Shown: piece after piece, positions 1 through 13,013 of the stretch
Layout of the letters: each line of letters opens with the position of its first letter
How positions within the stretch are numbered: the first letter of the stretch is position 1
Assembly (NCBI GenBank): GCA_963281155.1
Contig: CAUJLY010000002.1
Location: 1,922,001-1,986,000, forward strand
Length of the DNA: 64,000 nucleotides
Direction of reading: 5' to 3'
From: Rhabditophanes sp. KR3021
Taxonomy: Eukaryota; Nematoda; Chromadorea; Rhabditida; Alloionematidae
Program-made: the position numbers and the translations under genes
The notes under the pieces: model-generated
Database searches by the model: none
What the model was told of the DNA's origin: nothing
The model's input: the letters and a program-made list of their open reading frames with translations, nothing else

Positions 1-2421
1 GCCTGAGTTTAAAAGAATGAATAAGTGACTTTTTAAATATCTACCACCATCAACGAATAAATGTTTATCAACAAATATTCATTCAATCTCTTGAAAACTA
101 AAATAAGTATGATGATGCTTTCTGTCTTAAAAAAGCAATTGTGCGTACATGCGAAAAAATGAATATTCTGTAAACAAAATGAACCTTTCCTTTTTTGTAC
201 AAAGTGATGAAGGACAAAGTGAGTGGTGACACCAAACGGTATCAATTCATCCCCAACATCTTTCAATTTAAAAATATTTTGTTATTTTTTGTCAAATAGT
301 GATATCCGTGAAACCATTTGCTGGTTCAAAACTTTAAAATAATCAAATATTTCCATTATCAATAGATGGAGAATCCTTGTGTTATGGAAAATTGTTTAGA
401 CAACAAGGATTTTTTAGATATGTATAGCTACTTAAGAGATAGTTAAAATTGACAATGCTATATGTGTGAATTTTTTACGCTATTCACTTAAAGGGACCAA
501 TGATCATACAGATGTGCATTGGAATTAGGAGACATAAAAGTTGATGTCGACAGAGGTCGGAGTATGGAGGGTTGTTGTTGGCAGCAGTTAGGAATGGAGC
601 CGTTTAAGGGTACGAGGGTCGAAGCGTGTCTCTTCTTTTTGCAAAAAGGAAGTGAATGAATGCACAGTCATGTATTTTTAACTTCAAAATTGTCCTTAGT
701 CACCTTAAAAGCTTTTTTGTCAAATGAACATTATGAAGGAACCGTTCAAAAGGCAACACGAAATTTATTTACATTCAACAATCAATGAACGTCAACTTGA
801 AAATGTACGCTTCCTATTTGCTACTTTGTTTATCAAAAAAATAATAATAAAAAAGAAGTGAATGTCGTTTGCATTTTTATAGAAGTATACGTGTATGTAC
901 GTATGTATATAAGTTTCGCTTCAAAAAATCAAAGAGCGAGAGAGAAAAGAAAGATGCACATTTTTTATAATTAATTCTATATAGCTAATAGTATTAATGG
1001 AAAAGTTGTGTGTTGAAGTAAATAAAAATTATTGTTTGATGCAAATAAACAAAATTATGTAGGTGGCTGCGCAAAGCTGTAATTGTTTTTTAAAAGAAAT
1101 AGATATTTTAGCCGGCATTCTGGCTATGAATGTGAGTTAACAATGGCAGAGAGGAAGTTTAGAGAGATATACATAGATTAAGTTAATGACATGCTGAGGA
1201 CATAAAACAATTGAATAATCATTCCAATTAATTTACTGAAAGAACTTTCGATTGCTTTACTAATCTGATTACCTTGAAATTAAATTAGAAAAATTTATTT
1301 GATAAGATGGTATATATTGAATAAATTGATAACAAACATCAATGCAATTATATAAATTCAATTGCCTGACAGAAACTCTCTCCTGATTTTTTGAATACGT
1401 ACATATTTAATATTTACGTGTGTCTTTCTCTTATTTTGTTGACAACCGTCACAATTTCGAGCAGCGAAAGAGGCATCAGCTGTTAGGACAAAGGTTAATA
1501 TTGTCGAACTTACATAGCTGATCACCACTCTTACTTATTGTGAATTCAAATGGACTAGTTAAATCTTTATTTGGCTATACAAATAGAAAGATTCAATTAA
1601 TGAATGAAGTAATATATTCTGTACTCTTTGACCTTCAAGGATTTGATAAACTATTTCATTGAATAATTTTGTGATGCATAAATTCTTTTTCTTTTCTACA
1701 CTTAATTAGTATCATTAAAGTAACTGCCTAATCAAATAAACATATGCCTTAGTAATTATTTTCGAACAAACATCCGCTTCCCATTTTTTGTCACCTAAGA
1801 AGTTTTTTATCAAACCAAAATATGAATTCATTTAATAAAATCTTTTCAACCATCACCCCCTGATTAAATCTTTTATCTATTTGATTGAAAGGAAAATTCA
1901 TGAATGGTATTGGTACCTCCAAACAAGAGAATATGCAGTTTAGACATACTTTTCACATGCGGAAGAAAATGTAGAGAATATCAAAGAACATTATGTATCA
2001 TATCATTTTGTTGGCGCTGCATATTTATTTGTTTACTTTAAAAAAAGTAAGACAAGAATTATAGTTCAATCGTCGATTTTTGAGACGAAAATGGTTTCTT
2101 TGCCGTGCCAGGCAAAAATAAAAATAACAAGAGTGACGTACTATGTCTGATATTTTTCACAATATGTGATTATTTTTTGATTATTTGATGGAAAAGGCTA
2201 ATTGCAAGTTTAAAAAATAAAATAAAATTTATTGAAAAGAAAATATAACAACGAATAATAAGAAAGATATTGCAGTTTGACATTAAAATTTAGAAATTGT
2301 TTTGTACCTGTTTAAACTAAACTGAGTTTGTTGTAAGCAATCCATGCTTACTGAATAGCCAATAAATAAAAGAAAGATAATTTAGAAGAAAGAAAAGAAA
2401 AAAATTGACCGTATCTAAATA
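1..2421. other. Gene-poor AT-rich stretch
   Basis: I see no supportable gene here. Open frames are short, lack family motifs and are interrupted by AT-rich runs. The stretch lies downstream of the metalloproteinase gene, which reads away from it on the minus strand, so its right end probably holds that gene's 3' UTR. A 26-codon frame begins near 366 but has no further support. Confidence 0.5.
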
Positions 2422-4854
2422 TTAAATTGTAACCGTATTATCATTTTCAGAGTCCTGAATTTGTTTGAAAATATTGTCAAAGTATGCGGAGTCGTAGTGA
2501 TCAGCTGAATAGATCGAAGAATCTCCAGAATCTCCAAAAATGTCTTCACCAATATTTGAGCCACGAGATTCTTGGAACGTCGGAGAAATAATTACATCTC
2601 TGAGTTGGTAGTGGACTTTGAAATGATCAAGATTGGTAATTACATCAGTTTTGTACGTTTTGTGAAGGCCAGCGTAGAAGGCACAGATAACTCTTGAATA
2701 AGATACAGCTTTCTCATGAGACATATGAAGTTGTTTCTGCAGTATGTGTACGAAATGATGGCGAACTTTTTTGCTCATCGTACATAGAGGAACTTTGACG
2801 TCTAAAAGATTATTAATTAATGTTCAATTAATTATTTAACTTACTTCTTAAACGTTTAATGTAGTTTTGGCTCATCGAAACTAATCCACCCTCTTCTTCA
2901 CTTGATTGTTCACTTAATTCATTAGTCACGTAATTTTCACTGCTTGTGCTAACTAATTCTTGAACATTTGGATTTGTAACAAATGGCTGAACATCATTTA
3001 ATAACCATATTTGCATGCACAAACTTGATTCTCCAACATAAGTCCAGTACAAAGCACATTTATCATCGAAGGTAATTTTGATATTGTCATAAGAAACTCT
3101 AACGTAAGAAGAAAACATTATCGCCTTTGGATTTCTAGAATGCCCGATTCCAAGAGAATGTCCGATTTCATGGGTTAAAACTTGTAGGAGTCCAGCATCC
3201 CCCTTCCCTCTTGATTTACTTGTATCCGGAACCCAAAATTCATAATCGTCTAGATGAATGTCTCCGTTAATTCCTGAATTGATGTTGTAGGTTGGGAAGA
3301 AAGTGTGTGCCAAAATATTGCCAACACTATTTCCGGGTCCATCAAATTTATTGTCATCACCGTGATCATCCTCAGCCCATTTAATAACAATATCAGCGCT
3401 CTTTTCATCACCAGCTTCAGCAAAAGACAAAACAAATCCATCGGCGAGAGGTTTCAATTTGTACTGAGTTTGCCAAATTCTAAATGACTGGGCCACGATT
3501 CTCCTACAAACAAACAATTAAAAATCTCGTTATTATGACGGTAATTAATTAGTTATTTTGATTGATTCGTGTATCATTGACCTCAACTACACTTTTATCA
3601 CATGCTCTCCTGATCAAAACAAAGCCATTTCCGAAAAGAGAACGGATTCCTTCCCTTCACACATGACCACAGATTATTATACTCTAGTCTGAACATTTAC
3701 TTTTACCTACTTAGACATGTTATTATGAAATACTAACTATTGTTCTAATTACCTACTAAAATGTAAATACCTTGAATATGTGTTTATTTGTTTGCAGTGA
3801 TGAATCTTTTTTTAAAAATAATCTTTTTTAATATACACTTAAATTAATAACATTTATGTTGCCAAACAACATTCTTCAAACGATAAAAACTTTAATAGGT
3901 CATTAGAAAAAGATTTCTTTTTTAATACAATCTCAAAGTTGCAAGGTGTTGAATTAAAAGTACATGTATGGTATACTAATGTAAATTAAAGGGTATTCCG
4001 TTAAAAAAGTGCAACTTCAAAAGTATACATATACTCTGTATTAGTGTATATGTACAATCAAAAGTTTAATTCACTTAGTGAAGATAAAATATACATAAAT
4101 TTATATAAATATACATAAAATGCATCTTAAAATATGCAAAAGCATTGACGTTATTTGCTCACTTATAATCAGATAATTTACGACCAAATAAATAGGCAGT
4201 CAAAGCTAACCAAAACCTTGAAGATTTTTTGTTTGCAATTTTTCAATTTTTACAAATTAAACTTACTTGATGTCTTGTTTTTTCATGTCTTCAGTGTAGG
4301 TAGAAATGAACCAAGTAAGGTGAAGATTTTCATCAACTACCTTATTTTCCCATTTGCTGATTGGAACTGAATAGAGATAACAATTAATTATTAGTTAGGA
4401 TCACTTACAAAATCTTTTTACTCTTTGAACTTTTACACGCTCTGATTTTCTGAAGATGTCAACGTTTCCACAACGCGAAACGTGCATTTTACTGATCGTT
4501 TGACTGTCCACAATCCCAGTAATTGGTATTCCCATGAAATCTTGAAATTTCTCTAACCCATAGACAAATTCTTTGGCAGTGGGATGTTTTTTGTGCAAAT
4601 ACCCGTATTCTCGAAGATACTTCTGCAAATTCAAAATAATTAATTAACTTAAATAACCACAAATCAACACTTACCAAAGCAACCTCCACGTCATAATCTT
4701 TTTTGGCATTCAGGAATGGTTGAACTTGATCCAATTGTAGTTGATTGGGATCTTGTTGCCTGACCGGTACTCCATCAATATACAAAAATAGACTCAACCA
4801 ACCCACAACCATAAAGATTACCCATAATCTCAAAGGCACATATAAGCAACTCAT
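2422..4854 (-). CDS. Secreted matrix metalloproteinase (matrixin, M10A)
   Basis: This is a zinc endopeptidase of the matrixin family, which acts on extracellular matrix or cuticle proteins. Five exons (4854-4675, 4622-4409, 4366-4267, 3503-2845, 2801-2422) join in frame to about 510 residues. In order they show a hydrophobic signal segment, a peptidoglycan-binding-like prodomain, the cysteine switch SRCGNVD, and a basic RVKR cleavage site. The catalytic domain follows, with LTW early, the zinc motif HEIGHSLGIGH near residue 277 and the Met-turn AIM. The first in-frame ATG before the hydrophobic stretch was taken as the start. No hemopexin repeats are present. About 190 residues follow the Met-turn, with a Ser/Glu-rich linker and a final acidic, Ser-rich tail. 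The family is certain; the C-terminal region is unrecognised. Confidence 0.9.
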
Positions 4855-6973
4855 AACTTTGTTCAAATATAGATTTGAATAAATAAATTCAAAAAGAAAC
4901 CAACTGCAAGAAGATGATGATGACAAAGCCCCTAAAAATCAGTACCAGCCTTCTTAACGTCAAAAAATAATATATTTGTCGTTTTGCGTTTGTGCTACCA
5001 ACAATCATACAATTTATATACAAATATATGTATAAATGTGACTAAAAAATGTCCTGTCTTAATTCCTCCTTCAGAATTAGTTGATCAGTAGACGCAAAAT
5101 ATGAATATATAATGTATATCCCTGGTAAACGCTTTCTGCCACTTTGGAAGGAGTACCTTTAAACAAATGATCATTAATACTTATTATTAGAATATTAGAC
5201 AAAATGTTTTTAATTATTATATGTGTCTTGGTATACAAATATATTTGTCATCAATACAATAATAAATGTAATTGCAAAAATCGCCATCGCTAAAACTACA
5301 CACAGTAAAACTACACCCTTTTTTGTTTAATTGTACAAAGAATATAAATAAAATGTGTCTTTATATATCTTTTCCCTACATTAAATCATCTTCACAACAT
5401 TTAAAAGAACAAAGAAATTGAGATAGAAAATCGTTTAAAAAGAATGAGGAAACAAAGAAACTTAGTAGTTTGATCGAACCTCAAAAAGACCCATCAAGAC
5501 ATAAAGATAAGAAATCTGTGGTAATTCGGGTCTGCTTATCCGAAGAATAATTCCTGTAAATTATTAGTGTTTACGGTTCTTTTTTTATTGCATGAACAAA
5601 AAATAATAATTTAAGTAACAGGTAGGCATAAAAAGGTGATAAGAAATGCTGGGTACAAAATGGGAATAAAGTATGCATAATGATAGTTGTGGTCTTCAGC
5701 TTCAAATGATTGTTTTATTAATGTCATTGAAACAACAGTCACTAATTAATTTTTGTCCTATGATAATGATCTGCGTAATGCAGATATATTCAAAGTTAAA
5801 GACACCAGAAACTATTTTCACCAAAGGTATTTTTGCACTTTTGATGGACCTTTTTGAAGATGACTGTGCATTGTTAGATGGTGACTGCTGCCTTACTCTA
5901 CGTTACAAACAAGTCATAAATGTGTGAGTGTTTCTAAATTGTAATTTGAATGAGGTACAGAAAATTGCTACGCGTCTACTAGGTGATTGGAAACATTATT
6001 CATGATAAGTAAGTACCTTGTGTATTAATTAGGGACCCCACGACTAAATAAAGACGACGATAATTAGGGAGAAAGCTGGAACACGATTGCAGTTAATAAT
6101 ACGCTCTGAATGCAGAAGACGATGATCTAGGTGCTATAAACTTTTTTCTAGTGTATTCAATTTTTACCAATTTACTTTGCTGTCATCTTTTGAGGTGCGG
6201 TTCATAATACAATTATCGTAAATCGTCATTAATGAAACTATATTGCACTTTTTTAAAACAAGACAGACTATTTGTTGGAATAGGTGACCTTCACCTTAAA
6301 GGTTTTTTTGATTGACACCAAATGTGCAGTCCTTGTCCTTACAGTTCAAACAAATCATAAAATGATGTTTCATAAAAGTAGATTACCATCTTATCAGTAC
6401 CTACAAAAAAAGGTTCGCCACGTTTGATATCACTGTTACAATGTTGTAGTTCCTTTAAAGAACACTAAAAAAATTGAAGTTGATTTATTGGTGGTATAAA
6501 ATGACCCATGAGAAACATTTGAACTTTAAAGACATTGTCTGGTGTTAAATTTAAAGATATGTGTATCAGGTTTGCATGGCATTTGTTTGAATTCAAATAA
6601 AAAAGGTCGCACTGACTAATTGAATTCAGATAAAAAGGTTGCAGCAACTAATAGGTTGTCTGGCATTTCAAACAACCAACGATTATTTTTTACAGTTTCT
6701 CTTGATACTTGCAAATGCATAGCTTGATATCAATCATTCTGCTTCCAAAAAAGCTTCAAAAAGTAGTTTGACCTAAATATTTGAAATTTCACCTACTTGA
6801 AAGCTGGTATGAATAAGTTTCTATCAAGGGTAATTCAATTACCGGAAAGTATGAAAAAGTGCATTCTAGTGGGTAAATTTTTTTAAACGTGCATTAATTT
6901 ACCAAGGTTGATTAACTTGTAAAAAAGTTTATTATAAAAAGAATAGTATATTTAAAGTTTAAATTATAATTTA
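4855..6973. other. Intergenic region, no gene recognised
   Basis: This 2.1-kb stretch separates the start of the metalloproteinase gene from the end of PHAX. A plus-strand open frame at about 5673-5927 has a plausible-looking C-terminal half but starts on the upstream side without a convincing context, and its product matches no family I know. The part next to 4855 presumably holds the metalloproteinase promoter. Confidence 0.4.
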
Positions 6974-7804
6974 TCAGTTCTCCATTGGAATATGAGTTTC
7001 TGTTCGATCACCAGATTTATCCACTTTTGGGCCTTTGACAACGAGATCCTAAAAAATAAGTAATGAATTTAATTAAGAGCCTAATAAGCTTACCTTATTT
7101 TGTTTTGAAATTTCCGGATGATTTTTAAGATGAACTAGAAAGATACCGCCAGGGCTTCTTCTTCTATTATTGTCATTCGTTTTCATCCCTCCGTTCTTTT
7201 CAGTTTCACGAACCATTTCAAATAATTCACGACACATTGTTTCACCCAAATATTTAACACTTCTGACGATGATTTCGTCATTTTTCTCACAAAGACCCCT
7301 CTTCAAAGCTTTTATTAATTGGTCATTGGTTGTATGTTCGGGTACTTTGAAGCCGATTGTAGTATCTGCATATCTCGGCCCTTTATTTTTATGTTTCGGT
7401 CTTTGAGAGTCGCTGGAATTGCGAACGCGTTTCACTCCTTTCCATTTTTGTGCGAATGGCGCATTATCATTCTTTGGTGTCCCATCACCAGTGACCCCAA
7501 ATTCATTGCACCCGGATCCATCAGTACCATCAAACAAATCTTCAGACTTTGGCATCTCACGCATTTTAGCAACATTTTTGGCTTTGTCTTTTTCAGTGAC
7601 ATTGTAGCTCTCGCAATCCCTATTATTTCCACCACTAATTGTTCCTTTACTCATGAGTTCTTCGACCGATTGTTCAGTCGCTACAGACTTCCACATTTCA
7701 CCACCTTCTATTTTATGCGAAATTGAAGTCTGAAATTGGTCCATGTCCATTTCACATTCATCTTCGTCGTCGCTGAAATTGGCGCGTTTAATTGACCGAG
7801 ACAT
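6974..7804 (-). CDS. phax: PHAX, snRNA export adaptor
   Basis: PHAX bridges capped spliceosomal snRNA and the CRM1 exportin in the nucleus. Two exons (7804 down to about 7095, then 7047-6974) encode about 265 residues. The RNA-binding domain is clear near residues 155-240: a helix-rich segment, then EKNGGM, NNRRRSPGGIFL and LKNHPEISK, which match the conserved PHAX core. The N-terminal half is acidic and polar, as in the family. The ATG follows directly after TTTCCAG, an excellent splice acceptor, and lies 134 bp downstream of the IGBP1 stop on the same strand. That suggests the downstream cistron of an operon, processed by trans-splicing. Confidence 0.9.
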
Positions 7805-7815
7805 CTGGAAACAAC
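7805..7815 (-). promoter_or_regulatory. Splice acceptor abutting the PHAX ATG
   Basis: On the minus strand the bases TTGTTTCCAG lead directly into the PHAX start codon. There is little room for a 5' UTR exon because the IGBP1 stop lies only 134 bp upstream. A trans-splice leader acceptor is the simplest reading; an ordinary 5' UTR intron is the alternative. Confidence 0.6.
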
Positions 7816-7938
7816 AAGTAAAATTATTTGATAAACAAAAATGAATAGATATAAACAGAGTCTGAGTAACTCAAAAATTCGAAATTTCAAATGCACACTT
7901 AGTTTATTTATTATACATCAAAAATTAAATTAAGAATT

Positions 7939-9002
7939 CTATCCACGATTATAAGTGTTTCCCCACCCTGCACGATGCTCATCCTTCCAGTCATCCCAAG
8001 CAATTTTCTTTTGTCTCTTTTGCTCCTCGTTTTCATCTTCATCTTCGCTTTCTTCATGATTGGATTCTTCCCCGGTGATGGTTTGGAAGTGACCTTTCTT
8101 GTCCATTTGGTTGTACCATTCGTCAACCGTCAAAGTTGGAACTGAATTATATCCCAGCCCAAAGACTTTCTTTTGAAGTTCATCTTTCACAATACGGAAA
8201 GGCTTAAACTTTTTAAGTTGCTTAGGTTTTTCCTCAGCAATTTCTCCTTTTTGAACTTTCAGCATGTGTTCAACAATGCGTAATTCTTCCTCAATTTTAT
8301 CCAAATCTCCGATTGCCTTTATGGCATACAACCTCAACTTTGTCAAAGCATATTTTCTGTCCCCGATTTCGTCACTTTTACCAGACTGAGCGCATTCTTG
8401 CTGAATCTCAATCATCTTGTCTCCCAATTGCTTTTCAATGTTGAAACGCTTGATAACTCTTTCACGCCTGTCTGCAGCATTTAATTTTTCATTCAAATCA
8501 ATTGCAGCAGTAGCCGTCTTTTCGACTTCACTTCCGACCCATGGTAACTGAAAGAGAATTATTCTGTACGCCTTAAGTTGCTCCAAGTAGTCTCGGAAAT
8601 AAGACTAAAAAGGATACTAAATTATTATGAATAAATGATATTACCTTGGCCTGATTCAAATGCAATAACCGATCCTTAGGCCCAATCATCTGCAACTTTT
8701 CATAAGCTCGTCCCAAAACAGAAGGCACCAAGAATAATTCCAAGTCATTGCTGCTAATTTCTTCAATACTTTCATTGTCTGAGAATAAATCCATATCTTC
8801 AACATTTTGCTTTAAGTCTTCCAATTTAAATATATATTCCTTTAGTTTGCTCTGAAAGTAGGATGTAAATAAATATTTCAAAACTAAAAGAACATACCTG
8901 CGCACTAACTCTGCAGGTTTCACCTTTATCTAGTAGAGTGATAAAATCCTCCATTTTTTTAAATAACTGCTTAACAGTAACACTACTATCGGAATCACCC
9001 AT
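7939..9002 (-). CDS. igbp1: IGBP1 / alpha4 / TAP42 family PP2A regulator
   Basis: Alpha4/TAP42 binds and stabilises catalytic subunits of PP2A-type phosphatases under TOR control. Three exons (9002-8898, 8851-8645, 8604-7939) join in frame to 325 residues, the normal family length. The N-terminal two thirds form the helical 14-3-3-like bundle. The diagnostic C-terminal signature FRIVKDELQKKVFGLGY, then TLTVDEWY, is present. An acidic stretch and a Trp-rich end (AWDDWKDEHRAGWGNTYNRG) follow, as in relatives. It is the upstream partner of PHAX. Confidence 0.93.
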
Positions 9003-9410
9003 TTCTTTTGATATTACGATGCAACAATACAAATATTATGATTATGGAAAAGTAAAGCTTGTCGCGAGAAGTTACGACGTCCCTCCAATAATAATCCCTT
9101 CGAAAGACTATCACAAAAAGTTTCAAGTCAACTTTTTTGTTTTATTAAGATCATTGGGTACATCACACAAAGTGTGACCTATAATAAAAAATTTAAATGG
9201 ATATTAAAGTTCGTTGCTACTTGGATAAATTGAACTAGGTGCGTGCCTGATTGTCTGTATTGACGACACTAACAATAATAAATATTACCCTTCATTGTCT
9301 AACCTAAAAAGATATATTAAATACATCTGCCATCCGAGTGTTGTCTTTTAATTTATTAATCCAAAGTATTGATATTTAAATTGACTACTGTTTATTTGGG
9401 CTATCACTAA
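9003..9410. promoter_or_regulatory. Divergent promoter region between IGBP1 and SLC6
   Basis: About 400 bp separate the start codons of the minus-strand IGBP1-PHAX pair and the plus-strand SLC6 gene, so both promoters must lie here. I see no specific binding sites. The open frame that crosses it on the plus strand lacks an ATG and any family motif. Confidence 0.45.
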
Positions 9411-12400
9411 ATGAGAGCTGTTTCAGAGAGTAGAATTTTTCCGCCTTTTATAGATAAGGTAGGCTTTCTTTGTTTGAGTAATTTATTTTTGGATCATTAG
9501 AATGACGAGGATTTTGTACCAGAAGGAGATATCGAATATCCCTTTGAAGATATATCAGGCGGTGGAGATGAAAATAAAATTAGAGGTTCTTAAACACACT
9601 TTAAAAATCAAAACTTTCTCAAAAAATTCGATGATATCCTTTTTATACAATAACACAAAAATAGGCTTTTTATCAATTCAAATTACACAAAGGGACTAAT
9701 ACTTTAAGATATATTTAATGGGTGCACAAACTGAAAATGTTTAGAATTATTTTAGCGACTTGACTGATAACAAAAAGGCAAAGAAGAAATTTTTGAAATC
9801 TGGGACACTGCCGAGTGAATCAAATTATTGAGTAAATTATTTGGTTTAGAAGTAGTTGTATTGGACTTTTCCCCGCTAATTATATATAAACATGAAAAAT
9901 CCAAATTCATAAGGACCTAGCCCAAGAACATCTAAATATCCCCTCAATTGAACCTACGAGAGAGCTTTAGTTTCAGATGTTTGATCAGGGGCTTGGTAAA
10001 GACTCTTACTTATACATTCCTTCATGTAATATTGTCAAGGACTCAGTCAATACAAATGGCTGTTCCTTAGGTTTAATGTGTTTCGAGGGGCTTGTAGTTA
10101 TAACTTTCCTCACCCGCATTCATCATAACACACCCTCGAACTTCGTCAGAAAGGACCTTTATACTCGTACTTTTGATCAGTTGTGTTAGATCCCCAACTT
10201 CTTCTTCTGAGATCATTTTAGACTTTTTTGTTTTCTTCCTTTTTCCTACCCTCCCATCATTACAATAATAAATATGAACTGAGGCGATGTTATTAATATA
10301 CGTTTGATTGGATCTTAATATAGACATGTAAAATAGCTTGCAGATTATTCTAATTTCAAACTGCAATGTCTTGAAAAACTAACTGCGGGTACACAGTCTC
10401 TTTAAATTTAATTAATAGCTTGTTAACTAAAATACTAAATACTAAATAATTTATACTATATTTAAATAAAATTACAGGAAATTGGTCTTCGAAATGCGAG
10501 TACATCCTGTCTGTTTGCGGTTTCATGTTTGGAATAGGCAATTTGTATCGCTTTCCCTATCTCGTTTTTAAATATGGCGGATCAGCGTTTATAGTCATGT
10601 ATATTCTGATGTTTTTCCTGGCAGCTTTACCAGTAGTTTTTATCGAATTAGCTGTTGGGCAATTTATTTCACTGGGAGCTTTGTCAATATGGAAAGTAGT
10701 ACCTTTATTTAAAGGAATCGGGATGTCAATGTTGTTTATATCGTTCTTTTTTGCAATTTATTATAACATCATAGCGTCGTGGGCCTTATTTTATTTTGTC
10801 AAATCATTAACTTTTGCTCTTCCATGGGCCACTTGCATTCCTGGCCAAAACTCGGAGCTTTGTTCTACGTGGAACAAAGATTTTATCAAACCTTGCAAAC
10901 AATTAAATGGAACTGTTCTTCCAAACGGAACTTGCTCCTTTTCTACGGATCAAATTAACTCCACAATGCTTGGAGATCAAAATTGGACTTCTAACAAAGT
11001 GATGCCCGCTTTAGAACATTTTCATGACCAAGTTTTGATGTTATCTGAAGGAATCGATGACCTCAAAATTCTTAATATGCCATTAGCTTTCTGCTTAACT
11101 GCTACATGTTTTACAATATTTTTGTTTTTATTCAAAGATATCAAAAGCGCTGGAAAGGTATACTAGAGATAGATAAGTGTTTTAATAATTGGAACATTTT
11201 AGACAGCTTATTTAATCGTTGGAATGCCTTACTTGATTCTTCTATTTTTATTAACACGCTTTTTGGCCCTACCAGGAAGTTTCGAAGGACTAAGGCATTA
11301 TTTTACTCCAGATTGGAATGTTTTCCAAGACCCAATGGTTTGGGGGCAAGCAGCTGTTCATGTTTTCTTTTCAATGTCATCTTGCTCCGGAGGATTAATT
11401 ACTTTGTCCTCGTATAATCGTTTCCACAACAATGTATTAAGAGATGTGTGGTTGATTGGAATCATAGATCACTTAACATCAATTTTATCAGCAGCTTTAA
11501 CCTTCTCAGCTATTGGATTCATGTGTTATGAAATGAATATTGAATTAGACAAATTCGAATGGAAGACAGGAATTCAACTAGTTTTTGTCTTTTTTGCGGA
11601 AACTTTATCGAGAATGCCAATAGCCCCACTTTATGCTGCCTTTTATTTTTTGATGGTCTTTATGATTTTGCTATCGTCTCAAATTTTTACCGTAGAAACG
11701 ATTATTTCTTCCCTATGTGACCAATTCCCTGAGAGATTAAGAAAAAAGCATAAGAATGTTCTTGGTTGTGTTATAGTTACTTTGTATTTAGTATCCATGA
11801 CGCTATGTTCTGATTCTGGGTTTTATTGGATCTTAATGCTTGAATATTACATCACACAATGGCCTCTTATTATAATAGCATTCTTTGAAATCATGGCACT
11901 CTGCTGGATTTACGGGGTAGATAATATTCTTGATGACGTTAAGTGGATGATCGGGTATTACCCACCAGGATACTTGGTGTGGAAAGTTCTATGGAAATTC
12001 TGTTCTCCTGTCATATTTATGATAATTCTGGCCTTTACATGGATTGAATTTCAACCTTTATACTATGAAGGACGTCAATTTCCTTATTGGTCCAATTTAA
12101 TCGGCTGGAGTTTGTCTTTGATGCCGATTGCATTTATTATATTCACCGGAATAATTCAATTTTGTATGATGAAAGGAAGTTTTAGAACCAGATGGAGAGA
12201 TGTCCTTTGTCCAGAAGGTAAGCACAATATTTGTTTCCTCATTACCTCTTTTGTATATCAAAAAATAAATATTGTTTTAGGAGATTGGGGGCCTGCTTTG
12301 GCAATTCACCGTTCTGAGCGCTTCCCACTTCAAATCCCAGAAGCAAGAGGTCTTCTAATCCAAAAAGCCTCTCATAATTATCGTAGCAATTCAGAAATGT

Positions 12401-12513
12401 CAGGCAGTAGACAATCTTGTGATAGAAGTCAACGTGAATCTAAAGCTAAAACGCCAGGAAAAAAACATAAAGTTGGATCAAATAATTTTCCTGAACGAGA
12501 AACAGCTATTTAA
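9411..12513 (+). CDS. SLC6-family Na+/Cl- coupled neurotransmitter transporter
   Basis: This is a twelve-helix plasma-membrane symporter of the SLC6 (neurotransmitter or amino-acid) family. Five exons (9411-9458, 9501-9585, 10478-11157, 11203-12217, 12281-12513) join in frame to about 686 residues. The first two supply a short acidic N terminus. TM1 carries GIGNLYRFPYLVFKYGGSAF, the sodium-site signature. The large extracellular loop 2 has cysteines and N-glycosylation sequons, and TM8 carries SGGLITLSSYN. After TM12 comes a polar Ser/Arg/Lys-rich cytosolic tail. The substrate cannot be read from the sequence. The 892-bp intron 2 holds a decayed gene copy on the opposite strand, whereas its other introns are 42-63 bp. 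Confidence 0.93.
9960..10370 (-). pseudogene. Decayed family copy in SLC6 intron 2 (antisense)
   Basis: Minus-strand remnants read as a short protein with EEEVGDLTQLIKSTSIKV near its start. Then, after interruptions and a stop, come H-I-K-P-K-E-Q-P-F, SLTILHEGMY and QAPDQTSETK. The copy at about 63.3-64.0 kb has KSTSVEAM, VKANEKPFEF, SLTRLHATMY and QAPEQTSETK in the same order, so the two are related. The bases upstream of its start (GCCTCA ... TTTATTATT) also match the other copies. Stops and frame breaks make it non-functional as read. The parent protein is unknown to me. Confidence 0.7.
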
Positions 12514-12791
12514 TAGCATTTGTTTTGATAAAATAAATTGATTGGTCTCTTGTTTGTGTTTTTGTAATAATAAAATACTATTTCGATTAAATACTTATAT
12601 TAGTGTTATTAATAGATTCCAATGGTGGGATGATAATGAAATGATCAGGTTCTGCTATGAAACTGTATAAATGTAAATAGACAAAACGTTTAGGAGTAAT
12701 TTAATAAGTAATACTTCCATAAAACTCCGTTAAATTTGAAATTTAAAGTTTTAATGATTCATTTCTGGATCCTGTCATCCACGGATTATCA
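12514..12791. terminator. 3' end region of the SLC6 gene
   Basis: AATAAA-type polyadenylation signals occur just past the SLC6 stop, one near 12533 and another near 12566. No gene is visible before the small open frame at 12792. Confidence 0.5.
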
Positions 12792-12959
12792 ATGGAAAGT
12801 GAGATAATTGCTGTGCCAGTCTCGTTGAAGTTAAGACAAGAAAGTCGCAGAAATCAATGGTCAAAGAGAGGTGTGTCAGGAATGGATGATTCAGTACCAG
12901 TCCCGAAATCAGCAGTAACTTCGAGAGCAACACAACAGTCGCGTTTCACGGAATATTGA
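12792..12959 (+). CDS. Possible 55-residue basic protein
   Basis: An ATG-initiated frame of 55 residues, rich in Arg, Ser and Gln, ends in RFTEY. Its composition is less AT-biased than the flanks, which is why I list it. It has no signal peptide or family motif that I recognise. It may instead be one exon of a larger plus-strand gene together with the frame at 13014, or chance. A GTAAGT lies just after it, at about 12973. Confidence 0.25.
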   Translation: MESEIIAVPVSLKLRQESRRNQWSKRGVSGMDDSVPVPKSAVTSRATQQSRFTEY

Positions 12960-13013
12960 AGAACGCTAAATATGTAAGTTTAAAGGTACGATAGGCCATT
13001 CAGGAGTGTTGTA

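Noticed and set aside
33..266. Minus-strand open frame at the left edge
   Set aside because: No motif, AT-driven composition and no splice or start context; probably chance.
5673..5927. 84-codon plus-strand open frame in the 4.9-7.0 kb gap
   Set aside because: It begins with ATG but has no homology I recognise and no neighbouring exons; noted only in the gap description.
7319..7726. Long plus-strand open frames across PHAX
   Set aside because: They are antisense shadows of the PHAX coding sequence, which has clear domain support on the minus strand.
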